Assembly (NCBI RefSeq): GCF_014212055.1
Contig: NZ_JACJVO010000025.1
Coordinates: 62,001-126,000 of the forward strand
Length of the DNA stretch: 64,000 bases
Reading direction: 5' to 3'
Source: Cohnella zeiphila
GTDB lineage: Bacteria; Bacillota; Bacilli; Paenibacillales; Paenibacillaceae
This document shows, piece by piece, positions 1 through 8,409 of the stretch (the stretch's first letter is position 1; each line of letters starts with the position of its first letter). The translations under genes were made by a program, and so were the position numbers. The notes beneath the pieces are model-generated. The model worked only from the letters and a program-made list of their open reading frames with translations, had not been told where the DNA came from and did not search any database.

Positions 1-1
1 G

Positions 2-1192
2 CATTGCCTGTTCCTGCTGGACGGCGAATCCGAAGCGATCGCCGTCTGCATTCCCGCCCGCCAGAATCGGGCGATTACGCCGCCCGAGACGGAAAGCTCG
101 CTGATCGGCCCGCGCGACGCTTTCGTGGAAGACCTGCAGATCAATCTGTCGCTCATTCGGACGAGGCTCCGGGACGAGAAGCTCATCGTGAAGTCTTTCG
201 TCGTCGGAACCCGCACGCGGACGGAGGTCATTCTTCTCTATCTTGCGGAAATAGCCGAGCGGCAAGTATTGGAGAAAGTCGAGAGCGGGCTGAACCGAAT
301 GAAGATCGACGGGGTCACCGACACGAGCCAGATCGGGCAGCTGCTGCTGGAGAAGACGAAGTGGACGTCTCCCTTCCCGATCATCCAGACGACGGAGCGG
401 CCGGACAAAGCGGTGGCGGCCATTCTCGAAGGCCGGTTCGTTCTGCTGATGAGCAATTCGCCGACCGGGCTCGTTCTCCCGATTACGCTGACCGCGCTGT
501 ACCAGACGGCGGACGATTACTATTTTCCGTTCTTATCGGGCTCGTTTCTCCGCTTTATCCGCATGATCGGCTTGATCATGACGCTTTATTTGCCCGCCCT
601 CTATGTCTCCATCACGACCCTGAACCAGGACGTGCTGCGCATTCAATTCATGCTCGCCGTCGCCGCCAGCCGGGAAGGCGTCCCGTATCCGGCCTACATC
701 GAAGTCAGCATGATGGCCATCCTGCTGGAGCTGATCAACGAAGCGAGCGTCCGGCTGCCCCGGGTGATCGGCGGCACGGCCACCATCGTCGGCGGCCTCA
801 TTATCGGAACCGCCGCGGCGCAGGCACACCTGATCAGCAACATCATGATCGTCGTCACCGCCGCCACCGCGATCGGGAGCTTCACCACGCCCAATTACAT
901 GGTCGGGATCGCCCTTCGGATGTGGAGCTATCTGCTGATCATTCTCTCGGTCCCGTTCGGCCTGTACGGCATGGTGCTGGGGACGGCGGTGCTGTTCCTC
1001 TATCTGTGCCAGCTCAAATCGTTCGGCGTCTCTTACCTGTCCCCGTTCGATACGTTCCGCTACGGGGATTTGTTCCGCGACGCCCTCTTCCGGGCGCCGA
1101 TCCAGAAGCGCAAGAAGCTGCCGGCGACGTATCGGCAGAAATCGAGAGCGGTCAGGCGTTTCGACCCGAAGGAAGGGGAGAATCGCCTATGA
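2..1192 (+). CDS. GerA-family spore germination protein, A subunit (5' end outside window)
   Basis: This is the A subunit of a GerA-type nutrient germinant receptor, an inner-membrane complex of the dormant spore. The frame is open from base 2 without a start, so the N-terminus lies outside the window; about 396 residues are visible of a family that usually has 480-500. The visible part begins in the soluble N-terminal region (SLIGPRDAFVEDLQINLSLI, typical of the family) and continues into a membrane domain with several hydrophobic segments, including a long stretch over bases 770-1010, and a basic C-terminal tail (QKRKKLP). Its TGA stop overlaps the ATG of the B subunit (ATGA), so the A, B and C genes are translationally coupled. 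In the family such operons are transcribed in the forespore by sigma-G; the promoter is not visible here. Assignment is firm; the germinant is unknown. Confidence 0.93.
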   Translation, partial: HCLFLLDGESEAIAVCIPARQNRAITPPETESSLIGPRDAFVEDLQINLSLIRTRLRDEKLIVKSFVVGTRTRTEVILLYLAEIAERQVLEKVESGLNRMKIDGVTDTSQIGQLLLEKTKWTSPFPIIQTTERPDKAVAAILEGRFVLLMSNSPTGLVLPITLTALYQTADDYYFPFLSGSFLRFIRMIGLIMTLYLPALYVSITTLNQDVLRIQFMLAVAASREGVPYPAYIEVSMMAILLELINEASVRLPRVIGGTATIVGGLIIGTAAAQAHLISNIMIVVTAATAIGSFTTPNYMVGIALRMWSYLLIILSVPFGLYGMVLGTAVLFLYLCQLKSFGVSYLSPFDTFRYGDLFRDALFRAPIQKRKKLPATYRQKSRAVRRFDPKEGENRL

Positions 1193-2274
1193 AGCTGCCG
1201 ATGCGAGAACGAGAGGTTCACTACCCGATCCTGCTGTTCATCTCGACGATCTGCCTGTCGATTACGCGGGGCGTTCAGAACAGCCTGGCGATCTCCGTCG
1301 GCCGCAACGGAATATGGCTGTTCGCTCCGTGCGTCGCGCTGGTGCTGTTCGGAACGTGGCTGGGAATGCGAATCGTCCGGCGGTCGCAAGCCGGTTCCCT
1401 CATGTCGGCGGGGGCCGCTTTGGGTTCAAGATGGTGGCCTCCCGTGTCTTATTTGCTGTACAGCCTTCTGTTCGCGGGAGGATCCGCTTATATGCTGCTG
1501 CTGAGCGGCGATTTTTTCTCCCGCACCCTGCTTTACGGCGATTCGAAGCTGCTCATCACGCTAGGGGCGATACTGATCTGCCTGGCGGCCACGTTCAATA
1601 TCGAGTCGATCGCGCGCAACGCCCATCTGATGACGCTCTTCATCTTGCCGCTGTTCCTGTTCGTCTCGCTTCTGCCGCTCAAGACGGCACAGTGGTCGTA
1701 CTTGTACCCGGTCGTCGATCCGCCCGACTGGCACGATCCGGTAGCCGGGACGGCGGCGATCATGACGATGTTTATTCCGCTCGGCGCCAGCACGTTGCTG
1801 ATGACGAGAATGAAGGACAAGCGATCGTTCCGCTCCCTGACGGTTCTGATGCTGGCCGTCGCGCTGTTCGCCAGCTATATGTACGCGATGGGCATCGCCA
1901 CGCAAGGACTGGCGGTCACAAAGAGGATCGCCTTTATGGCGCACGGCACGTACGGAACGATCCGGATCGAAAACTTCGTGTTCGAGCGCATCATGTTTCT
2001 GGCCATGCTGATGTGGGAATATATGTGCGTGCTGACATCGGCGTTCATGGTCCGATGCGCCGTTTTCTGCTTCGCGCAGATGCTGTCCGTACGCCTGAAG
2101 CACTACCATCTGATGATTTTCGCCGCCATTCTGATCGTGCTGCTTCGTCAGGCGGCAAGGCCCCAATTTTTCCTCGCTTTCACGATATGGGTAGGCTGCT
2201 ACAGCATGTTGATGTTGGCCGCGTATCCGCTTCTGCTCTACGGCTGGATGCTGGCGCGGGGGCGCAAGCCATGA
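1189..2274 (+). CDS. GerB-type spore germination permease
   Basis: B subunit of the same germinant receptor, an amino acid permease-like integral membrane protein of 361 residues, the usual size. It starts MKLPMREREVHYPILLFIST and shows about ten hydrophobic segments separated by short loops, ending YGWMLARGRKP. In the family this subunit is thought to bind the germinant. The ATG overlaps the preceding stop by ATGA, and its own TGA overlaps the ATG of the C subunit in the same way, so the three genes form one tightly coupled operon. A longer open frame runs upstream from base 4 through the A gene, but it is only a shadow of that gene; the ATG at 1189 is the supported start. Confidence 0.92.
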   Translation: MKLPMREREVHYPILLFISTICLSITRGVQNSLAISVGRNGIWLFAPCVALVLFGTWLGMRIVRRSQAGSLMSAGAALGSRWWPPVSYLLYSLLFAGGSAYMLLLSGDFFSRTLLYGDSKLLITLGAILICLAATFNIESIARNAHLMTLFILPLFLFVSLLPLKTAQWSYLYPVVDPPDWHDPVAGTAAIMTMFIPLGASTLLMTRMKDKRSFRSLTVLMLAVALFASYMYAMGIATQGLAVTKRIAFMAHGTYGTIRIENFVFERIMFLAMLMWEYMCVLTSAFMVRCAVFCFAQMLSVRLKHYHLMIFAAILIVLLRQAARPQFFLAFTIWVGCYSMLMLAAYPLLLYGWMLARGRKP

Positions 2275-3404
2275 CGGGCTCCGGACCGAGAACGGCGAAA
2301 AAATGGCCGGTTTTGCTGCTGGCGGCGGTCCTCACCGTCATGCCCGCCGGGTGCATGGGCGTCAAGCAGGTGAACCGGATCAGCTTCGTCACGGTGCTTG
2401 GCGTGGAACCCGGTGCCGATGGGGGCGTACGCGTCCACGCGTTGGCGGCGATTCCGGCCAAGTACGGCTCCTTGTCTCCGGACGGAGCCTCATCCGGGGT
2501 TTCCTCCGCTCCGGACTACATCCTCTCGGCGGAAGGTGCCGATCTCTCGGACGCGCTATACAAGCTCAAGCGCAAATCGGCGAGAGACATCCAATTCGGC
2601 CATACGAAGGTCGTTCTGTTCTCGGACGAGCTTGCCCGCCAAGGCTTGGCGAACCAGATGGATTTCCTGATGCGGCGCGAAGAATTGCAGTCGATCTTAT
2701 GGATCGCGATAACCAAGGGAAGCCCCGTGCCCGTCATGAAGATGCGGACCGCGACGCCGGAAGCGGTCGGAGACTGGCTGGTCGACATCTTCTCCCAAGC
2801 CGGATCGGACACGGCGGAGATCATTCCGATCATGCTGTACCAATTTTACGACTATATGTTCGAGCCGGGCACGACTCCTTACGCTGCGGTGATCGAGCCG
2901 CTTCCGGACGAACAGACGCTGACGGCGAAGGAGATGGCGGTCTTCGGCAGCGACAAGCTTCTCGGAACGATTCCGGCGGAGGACGTCAAATACGTGTCCC
3001 TGCTCCGGAATTCGAAAGTGCTGCCGACGACGTTTACGCTGCCCGAGGAGCAAATCTCCTTCGTGCTGTTGAACGAAAATTCGAAGATCGCATGGCGGAA
3101 CGGCCGGTTCAAGGTCAGGCTGGAGCTGAAGCTGGACTTGGACCAGACGTCCGCCGGAGAGATGAAAGCGAACCGCCTGGCCGACGCGGAGGCGAAGCTG
3201 AACGAGAAGGCGAAGGGAGAAATCGAGAAGCTTCTGGCGGAGCTGCAGCGCCTGCATGCCGATCCCATCGGCCTCGGGGAGAGGTATCGGCTGGCGCACG
3301 GCGGCCATCTCGACAAGGACGAGTGGCTGCGGCGGCTGTTCCCGGAGCAGACGTTCGACGTTCAGGTGAAAGCCGAGATTCAGCGCAAAGGCATGCTGGA
3401 ATAG
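2271..3404 (+). CDS. Ger(x)C-family germination lipoprotein
   Basis: C subunit of the germinant receptor, a 377-residue lipoprotein. After the basic segment RTAKKW comes a hydrophobic stretch (VLLLAAVLTV) and a lipobox MPAGC with the modifiable cysteine at residue 28. The mature part begins with family-typical features: ISFVTVLGVEPG, then SARDIQFGHTKVVLFSDELA, and near the C-terminus a charged helical segment (residues about 300-345) before FPEQTFDVQVKAEIQRKG. Family members are anchored on the outer face of the spore inner membrane. The ATGA overlap with the B gene sets the start. The operon ends here; 57 bp later the promoter of the next gene begins and I see no clear terminator. Confidence 0.92.
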   Translation: MTGSGPRTAKKWPVLLLAAVLTVMPAGCMGVKQVNRISFVTVLGVEPGADGGVRVHALAAIPAKYGSLSPDGASSGVSSAPDYILSAEGADLSDALYKLKRKSARDIQFGHTKVVLFSDELARQGLANQMDFLMRREELQSILWIAITKGSPVPVMKMRTATPEAVGDWLVDIFSQAGSDTAEIIPIMLYQFYDYMFEPGTTPYAAVIEPLPDEQTLTAKEMAVFGSDKLLGTIPAEDVKYVSLLRNSKVLPTTFTLPEEQISFVLLNENSKIAWRNGRFKVRLELKLDLDQTSAGEMKANRLADAEAKLNEKAKGEIEKLLAELQRLHADPIGLGERYRLAHGGHLDKDEWLRRLFPEQTFDVQVKAEIQRKGMLE

Positions 3405-3421
3405 CGATGAGAGGGCGGAGA

Positions 3422-3453
3422 TTGACGAAATGACATAAATGATATATCTTATG
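3422..3453 (+). promoter_or_regulatory. promoter and possible operator of the GntR-LacI regulator gene
   Basis: A sigma-A-like promoter reads TTGACG (3422-3427), 17-bp spacer, TATCTT (3445-3450). An imperfect inverted repeat CATAA...TTATG (3434-3453) covers the spacer and the -10, which suggests repression, perhaps by the encoded regulator. The promoter call rests on spacing and hexamer match only. Confidence 0.5.
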
Positions 3454-3482
3454 AGTAACTATTGTTCATGGGAGATCTGATG

Positions 3483-4673
3483 ATGGCAACGGAACGGCAA
3501 CCTTTGTATATGCAAATAAAGCGCTATTTCAAAGATTTGATCGCGCAGGAGAAGCTGAAGGGCAATGACAAGATCCCTTCGGAAAAAGAGTTGATGGAGC
3601 AGTTCGACGTCAGCCGGATCACGGTCGCCAACGCGCTCGTCCAATTGGCCAAGGAAGGCTGGATATACCGGATTCCGGGCCGGGGAAGCTTCGTCAGCTC
3701 GGATATCGAGACGCTTCTGTCGGAGAAGCCGGAAGCGGGCGACCGCGAACCGCGCGCGCCGGGCAACCGGCCGCAAGGCGCGCAGCCTGCAAGCGCCGGA
3801 TTCGCGGCCGGCGCGCGCACGATCGGGCTGCTCATGCCCGATCTCGTCGACCATTTCGCGCTGCGGCTCGTACAAGGCATCAATTCCGTGCTCGAGGCCG
3901 AGGGCTACCGGCTTCATATTATCGTGACCGGCAACTCGATCCGCCGCGAGAAGGAAGCCATTCAGCACATGATCCGCGCCGGCGCGGACGGGCTGCTGAT
4001 CTTCCCGTGCGACGCGGAAACGTACAATGAAGAGATCCTGTCCCTCAAAGCGGCGGGATATCCGTTCGTGCTCGTCGACCGGTACTTGCCCGGCATCGAG
4101 ACGAACGTCGTCCGGAGCGACGGGTTCGTGGGCGGACAAACAGCCGTCGATTACCTATGGGAGCTCGGCCACCGGGACATCGCGATCTGCTCCGATTCGG
4201 TTCTGCCCACCATCACGGTCGAAGACCGGATCAACGGCTACATGGAAGGGCTCAAACGGAGAGGGGCGCTCATCAACCCCGCTCTGATCCTGACGGATTT
4301 CAACGTGGACTATCGTCGCCGCGACGAAGAACACCCGCTTTTCCGCTTCGTCAAGAACCGCATGGCCACAGCCTACATCACGCTGAACGGACGGCTGGGC
4401 GTTCACATTTCCTCGATCTGCCGCCAACTCGGGATTCGGGTTCCGGAAGAGGTCTCCATTCTCACGTTCGACGATCCGGCTTCCGGGCTCGGCGAAGAAG
4501 GAGTCTATTCCCATATTTCGCAGTCGGAAGGAAAGATGGGAGAGCAGGCCGCCCGGATGCTGATCGGCATGCTGGAAGGGGAGAGGCCGGCCGAAGCGGG
4601 AGCGGGGGGATACGGCAAAATCATTATGGAGCCGCAATTGATCGTACGCCGATCGACCGGCCCACTTTCGTAA
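3483..4673 (+). CDS. GntR-LacI hybrid transcriptional regulator
   Basis: Sugar-responsive repressor of the AraR type: a GntR winged-helix DNA-binding domain (residues about 5-70, with PLYMQIKRYFKDLI and the recognition segment KIPSEKELMEQFDVSRITV) joined by a Pro/Ala/Arg-rich linker to a LacI-type ligand-binding domain (from about residue 100, TIGLLMPDL). The effector domain keeps family motifs such as SILTFDDP near the C-terminus. The start at 3483 is 8 nt after GGGAG (3470-3474); ATG at 3480 is nearly as good, while a longer frame from TTG 3462 lacks a ribosome site. The gene stands alone with its own promoter and terminator. Its likely targets are itself and the palindromic operator at 4761-4775, upstream of the decayed importer gene and the alpha-mannosidase; that link is inference. 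Confidence 0.88.
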   Translation: MATERQPLYMQIKRYFKDLIAQEKLKGNDKIPSEKELMEQFDVSRITVANALVQLAKEGWIYRIPGRGSFVSSDIETLLSEKPEAGDREPRAPGNRPQGAQPASAGFAAGARTIGLLMPDLVDHFALRLVQGINSVLEAEGYRLHIIVTGNSIRREKEAIQHMIRAGADGLLIFPCDAETYNEEILSLKAAGYPFVLVDRYLPGIETNVVRSDGFVGGQTAVDYLWELGHRDIAICSDSVLPTITVEDRINGYMEGLKRRGALINPALILTDFNVDYRRRDEEHPLFRFVKNRMATAYITLNGRLGVHISSICRQLGIRVPEEVSILTFDDPASGLGEEGVYSHISQSEGKMGEQAARMLIGMLEGERPAEAGAGGYGKIIMEPQLIVRRSTGPLS

Positions 4674-4706
4674 TCGGCGCGTTCGCAAAATCGGAATGCA
4701 GGCGGG

Positions 4707-4740
4707 ACCCGCGGGAGAAATTCCGGCGGGTTTTTATTTT
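4707..4740 (+). terminator. Rho-independent terminator after the GntR-LacI gene
   Basis: ACCCGC (4707-4712) pairs with GCGGGT (4726-4731), and the inner GGA/TCC pairs extend the stem with one G-G mismatch and an AAA loop. The 3' arm runs into TTTTTATTTT. It lies 34 bp after the stop codon. Confidence 0.85.
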
Positions 4741-4757
4741 CTCGTGCACAAATTAAT

Positions 4758-4792
4758 TTGACATATTGAATATGTATATTATGTATGATAAT
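4758..4792 (+). promoter_or_regulatory. promoter with perfect 15-bp palindromic operator
   Basis: A TTGACA hexamer (4758-4763) is overlapped by the perfect palindrome ACATATTGAATATGT (4761-4775, 7-bp arms around a central G). AT-rich -10-like sequences follow (TATGAT at 4784-4789, GATAAT at 4787-4792); spacing from the TTGACA is 20 bp or more, longer than ideal, so the exact -10 is uncertain. The palindrome sits where a repressor would block the -35. The GntR-LacI regulator just upstream is the obvious candidate (inference). Confidence 0.6.
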
Positions 4793-4835
4793 GTGTTGAT
4801 GAGGATGATCGAACCTCTAAAGGAGGGCTATTCCA

Positions 4836-5096
4836 ATGATCAATATGAATGCGTTCCGGGCGGCTGCCCCGCTCGCGGCCGTACGGAGCTTGACCTCCTG
4901 CCCGTCCGGCGGGAACCCGTCGAACGGGGAGAGCTCACCTTCGAACGCGTAGCCGAGCGAGTCCGCACCGGCACATGGATGCCCGGACAGCCGATCAACC
5001 CGACTTACTCGGCTATTTCCACCAACAAATGATCGACGAAGCTTGCTGAACGACGCGCAGGCGAAGGCGGAAGCAAATCTGAAGTCATTGCGGAGA
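4836..5096 (+). pseudogene. decayed sugar-binding lipoprotein gene (importer remnant)
   Basis: After a good ribosome site (AAAGGAGGG, 8 nt upstream) an ATG opens a 38-codon frame that reads like a lipoprotein leader: a short N-terminus, an Ala/Leu-rich stretch, the lipobox-like SLTSC with cysteine at residue 22, then a Gly/Ser/Asn linker (SGGNPSNGESSPSNA) like those of the five intact sugar-binding lipoproteins in this window. It stops at TAG (4950-4952). Further on, other frames hold DQPDLLGYFHQQMIDEA (about 4980-5043) and then LLNDAQAKAEANLKSL (about 5043-5090), which resembles the C-terminal helix of family 1 binding proteins. An arginine interrupts the hydrophobic core of the leader. I infer a binding-protein gene with a large internal deletion and frameshifts. 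From 5097 to 5286 I see no gene. Confidence 0.55.
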
Positions 5097-5286
5097 CGGC
5101 TGCACCTGCGCTTGGAAAGAGGAGGGAGGGCCGACCGTGCCAGCCCTCTTCCTCCGTTGTCGGCGACGCGATGCGGGGACGGGATTGGATTGTCCGGTTC
5201 GGCCCCGGCCCCGATGGACGGCCGGGCTCGAACCGGATCGGATCGAGGCCGCTTAGACATGGGACGACACGATGGGAGTGAACGGA

Positions 5287-8200
5287 ATGCCGTACGAAAT
5301 AAGCAAAGTGATGAAAGGCAAGGCCGAGAAAATGCTGGCGAAGCTGCGAGAGGCGATCTACCGGCCGGTCGGCTCGCTGTCGGCGGAAGCGTGGGTGACG
5401 GACGAACCGATGCCGTTCGCGGACAGAATGCAGGGCAAGCATCTTCGGCTGGAGCCCGGCGACCGGTGGGGCAAGCTGTGGGACTGCGCCTGGTTCCGTT
5501 TCGAGGGCGTTGTCCCGGAGACGGCGGCCGGGCTCAAGGTCGTGCTGCTTATCGACGTGAACGGCGAACTGTGCCTCGTCGACGAAGATGGCGTTCCGCG
5601 TCAAGGGCTGACCAACGTCAATTCGGAGTTCGACTTCGAGCTCGGCCTTCCCGGTAAACGGGTGGTCGACGTAAGCGGGAGAGCGGCGGGCGGCGAGCGC
5701 CTCGAGCTGTGGGCCGACGCGGGCTGCAACGACCTGTTCGGCCGCTACCGGAGCGGAACGCTGAAGGAAGCGGACATTGCCGTCTGCGACGAGGACGTCC
5801 GCCGGCTCTACTACGACGTCGAGGTGCTGCTGGAGCTGTGCGCCCATGTGCCGGAACGAAGCTCGCGCCGGGCCCGAATCGAGCGCAAGCTCTACGAGGC
5901 GGCGAACGCGCTCGCGGAAGTGACGCCGGAATCCGTCCGCCGGGCGGCGGAGCTGCTGGCGCCGGAGCTTAAGCGCCGGGGCGGGGATGCGGAGCTTCGC
6001 GTCAGCGCCATCGGACACGCCCATATCGACCTGGCATGGCTGTGGCCGATCCGGGAGACGATCCGCAAAGGAGCCCGGACGTTCTCCACCGTCCTGCGCA
6101 ATATGGAGAAGTACCCCGATTACGTTTTCGGCGCGAGCCAGCCGCAGCTGTACGAGTGGATGAAGGAGCACTATCCGAAGCTGTACGAGCAGATCAAGAA
6201 GAAGGTTCGGGAAGGCCGCTGGGAACTGCAGGGGGCGATGTGGGTGGAGCCCGACACGAACGTGTCCGGCGGCGAAGCGCTCGTTCGCCAGATTTTGTAC
6301 GGCAAGCGGTTTTTCCGGGACGAATTCGGGGAAGACGTGAAGACGCTCTGGCTGCCCGACGTGTTCGGCTACACCGCCAGCCTGCCGCAGCTGCTGGCCG
6401 GCTCCGGCGTCTCGTACATGATGACGCAGAAGCTGAGCTGGAGCGTGTACAACAAATTTCAGCATCACAGCTTCGTCTGGGAAGGCATCGACGGCACCGG
6501 CGTCCTGACGCATCTGCCTCCGGAGGATACATACAACAGTCCGGCGGCGCCTCGGTCGCTGGCGAAGATCGAGCGGGAGTACCTGGACAAGAGCGTGTCC
6601 GGGAATGCGCTGATGCTGTTCGGCATCGGGGACGGAGGCGGCGGCCCGGGCGAAGAGCATCTGGAGCGGCTGGCGCGCGAGAAGAACTTGTCCGGACTTC
6701 CTCCGGTCGTGCAGGAGAAGTCCCTGGCGTTTTTCGAACGGCTGGAAAAGGAGGCTTCCGCCTTCGCGCGCTACCGGGGCGAGCTTTATCTGGAGAGGCA
6801 CCAGGGCACGCTGACGTCGCAGGCGCGCAACAAGCGGTATAACCGCAAGCTGGAGACGGAGCTGAGGGAGCTGGAGTTCGCGTCTTCGCTCGCGCTCGCC
6901 TTGGGCGGAAGCGGCTATCCGGCGCAGCGGATCGAGCGGATCTGGAAGGAAGCGCTGCTCTATCAATTCCACGATATCCTGCCCGGCTCGTCGATCGGCC
7001 GCGTCTATGACGAGTCTCTGGACCGTTATGCCATCATGCTGGCGGAGACAAGCGCGCTGCGCGATGCGGCATATGCGGAAGCGGCGGCCCGCCTGGGATG
7101 GTCCGGACGCGCCGTCGTATTCAACTCCTTGCCTTGGGAGCGGGAGGAGTGGGTGGAATGGGACGGCGCTTGGCATCCGGTCCGCGTTCCGGCGATGGGC
7201 GGCATTCCGCTGGATGAAGCGGTTCGGCAGCCGGAGCTGAGCGGGTTGCGCGCCGAAGAGGGCGTGATCGCCAACGCCCGCCTTCAGGTGACGTTCGCGC
7301 CGGACGGAAGCTTGGCGTCGGTCGTCGATCGGAAGACCGGCCGGGAGGCACTGCGCCCCGGCGGACCGGGCAACGTGCTCGCCGTCTACCACGACGACGG
7401 GGACGCCTGGGATTTCCCGCGCGACTACCGGGACATGCCGGCCGGCCGGATGCGGCTGGAGGCGGCGGCCTATTTCGTCGACGGGCACCGGGCGGTGGCC
7501 GAGCACCGCTACCGCTTCGGCGAGTCGACGCTGACCCAGCGGGTCTTCGTGACGGAGAACGGCGCCGCGGTCGAGTTCGACACCGAGGCCGACTGGCGCG
7601 AATCGGGCAAAATGCTACGCACGTCGTTCGCCACGGCCGTCGCGTCGGACACGGCGGCCTGCGAAATCCAGTTCGGCTATCTCAAACGTCCGACGACGCG
7701 CAATTCGCTGACGGAGATGGCGAAGGACGAAATCTGCGCGCACCGCTATATCGACCTGTCGCAGCCGGACTTCGGCGTCGCGCTCTTGAACGACTGCAAA
7801 TACGGGCATCGGGCGGCGGACGGCGAGCTGGACCTGAACCTGCTTCGCAGCTCCTCCAGCCCCGACCCGAACGCAGACCGGGCGACGCACCGGTTCCGTT
7901 ACGCGCTGCTGCCGCACGAAGGAGACTTTATCCAAGCAGGCGTCGCGCGCAAAGGCTACGAGATGAACGTGCCGCTCGTTATGGCGGTAGGCGGCAAGGC
8001 GGATCGCGCCGCGATCGTGTCCGGCCCGGCAGCCGCGGGAGCGGCCGGGATCGCGGCCGGCGAGCATGCGGCCGGGGAGGCCGGCGTCGAAGGACGGCAA
8101 GGGCTGGCTTGGATTGCGGTCGATCACCCGCATCTGATCGTCGAAGCGGTGAAGAAGGCGGAGGACGACGACCGGTTGATCGTCCGTCTGTACGAGAGCG

Positions 8201-8391
8201 CGGGCGCCTCCGCGGAAGGAACGATCGCCTTCGGGTTGCCGTGTCTCGACGCGGAGGAGACGAACCTGATGGAAGAGGCGATCGCCCCGCTTCCCTTGGC
8301 GGGCGGCTGCATTCGGCTCTCGTTCCGGCCGTTCGAGATCAAGACGATTCGCGTGCGCATGAATGAACCCCGGAACTTTACTTTTCACTGA
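5287..8391 (+). CDS. GH38 alpha-mannosidase
   Basis: Cytoplasmic (no signal peptide) zinc-dependent glycoside hydrolase of family 38, 1034 residues, the usual length for bacterial members; it releases alpha-linked mannose from oligosaccharides. The N-terminal beta domain (1-230) is followed by the catalytic domain beginning GHAHIDLAWLWP, with zinc ligands H246 and D248 of the HxD pair and the nucleophile D358 in WLPDVFGY. Then come the three-helix bundle (about 510-600, with LYQFHDILPGSSIGRVY, which carries the usual conserved His) and the long C-terminal beta-sandwich domains. ATG 5287 is 8 nt after GGGAG; ATG 5272 is in frame but lacks a site. The next gene starts 18 bp after the stop, so the two are co-transcribed. 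It may share the promoter-operator at 4758 with the decayed binding protein. Which mannoside is used is unknown. Confidence 0.93.
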   Translation: MPYEISKVMKGKAEKMLAKLREAIYRPVGSLSAEAWVTDEPMPFADRMQGKHLRLEPGDRWGKLWDCAWFRFEGVVPETAAGLKVVLLIDVNGELCLVDEDGVPRQGLTNVNSEFDFELGLPGKRVVDVSGRAAGGERLELWADAGCNDLFGRYRSGTLKEADIAVCDEDVRRLYYDVEVLLELCAHVPERSSRRARIERKLYEAANALAEVTPESVRRAAELLAPELKRRGGDAELRVSAIGHAHIDLAWLWPIRETIRKGARTFSTVLRNMEKYPDYVFGASQPQLYEWMKEHYPKLYEQIKKKVREGRWELQGAMWVEPDTNVSGGEALVRQILYGKRFFRDEFGEDVKTLWLPDVFGYTASLPQLLAGSGVSYMMTQKLSWSVYNKFQHHSFVWEGIDGTGVLTHLPPEDTYNSPAAPRSLAKIEREYLDKSVSGNALMLFGIGDGGGGPGEEHLERLAREKNLSGLPPVVQEKSLAFFERLEKEASAFARYRGELYLERHQGTLTSQARNKRYNRKLETELRELEFASSLALALGGSGYPAQRIERIWKEALLYQFHDILPGSSIGRVYDESLDRYAIMLAETSALRDAAYAEAAARLGWSGRAVVFNSLPWEREEWVEWDGAWHPVRVPAMGGIPLDEAVRQPELSGLRAEEGVIANARLQVTFAPDGSLASVVDRKTGREALRPGGPGNVLAVYHDDGDAWDFPRDYRDMPAGRMRLEAAAYFVDGHRAVAEHRYRFGESTLTQRVFVTENGAAVEFDTEADWRESGKMLRTSFATAVASDTAACEIQFGYLKRPTTRNSLTEMAKDEICAHRYIDLSQPDFGVALLNDCKYGHRAADGELDLNLLRSSSSPDPNADRATHRFRYALLPHEGDFIQAGVARKGYEMNVPLVMAVGGKADRAAIVSGPAAAGAAGIAAGEHAAGEAGVEGRQGLAWIAVDHPHLIVEAVKKAEDDDRLIVRLYESAGASAEGTIAFGLPCLDAEETNLMEEAIAPLPLAGGCIRLSFRPFEIKTIRVRMNEPRNFTFH

Positions 8392-8409
8392 GTGAAGGAG
8401 GAGAAGCGG

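Noticed and set aside
5005..7506. 833-codon open frame on the minus strand
   Set aside because: Antisense shadow of the GH38 gene, without recognisable domains.
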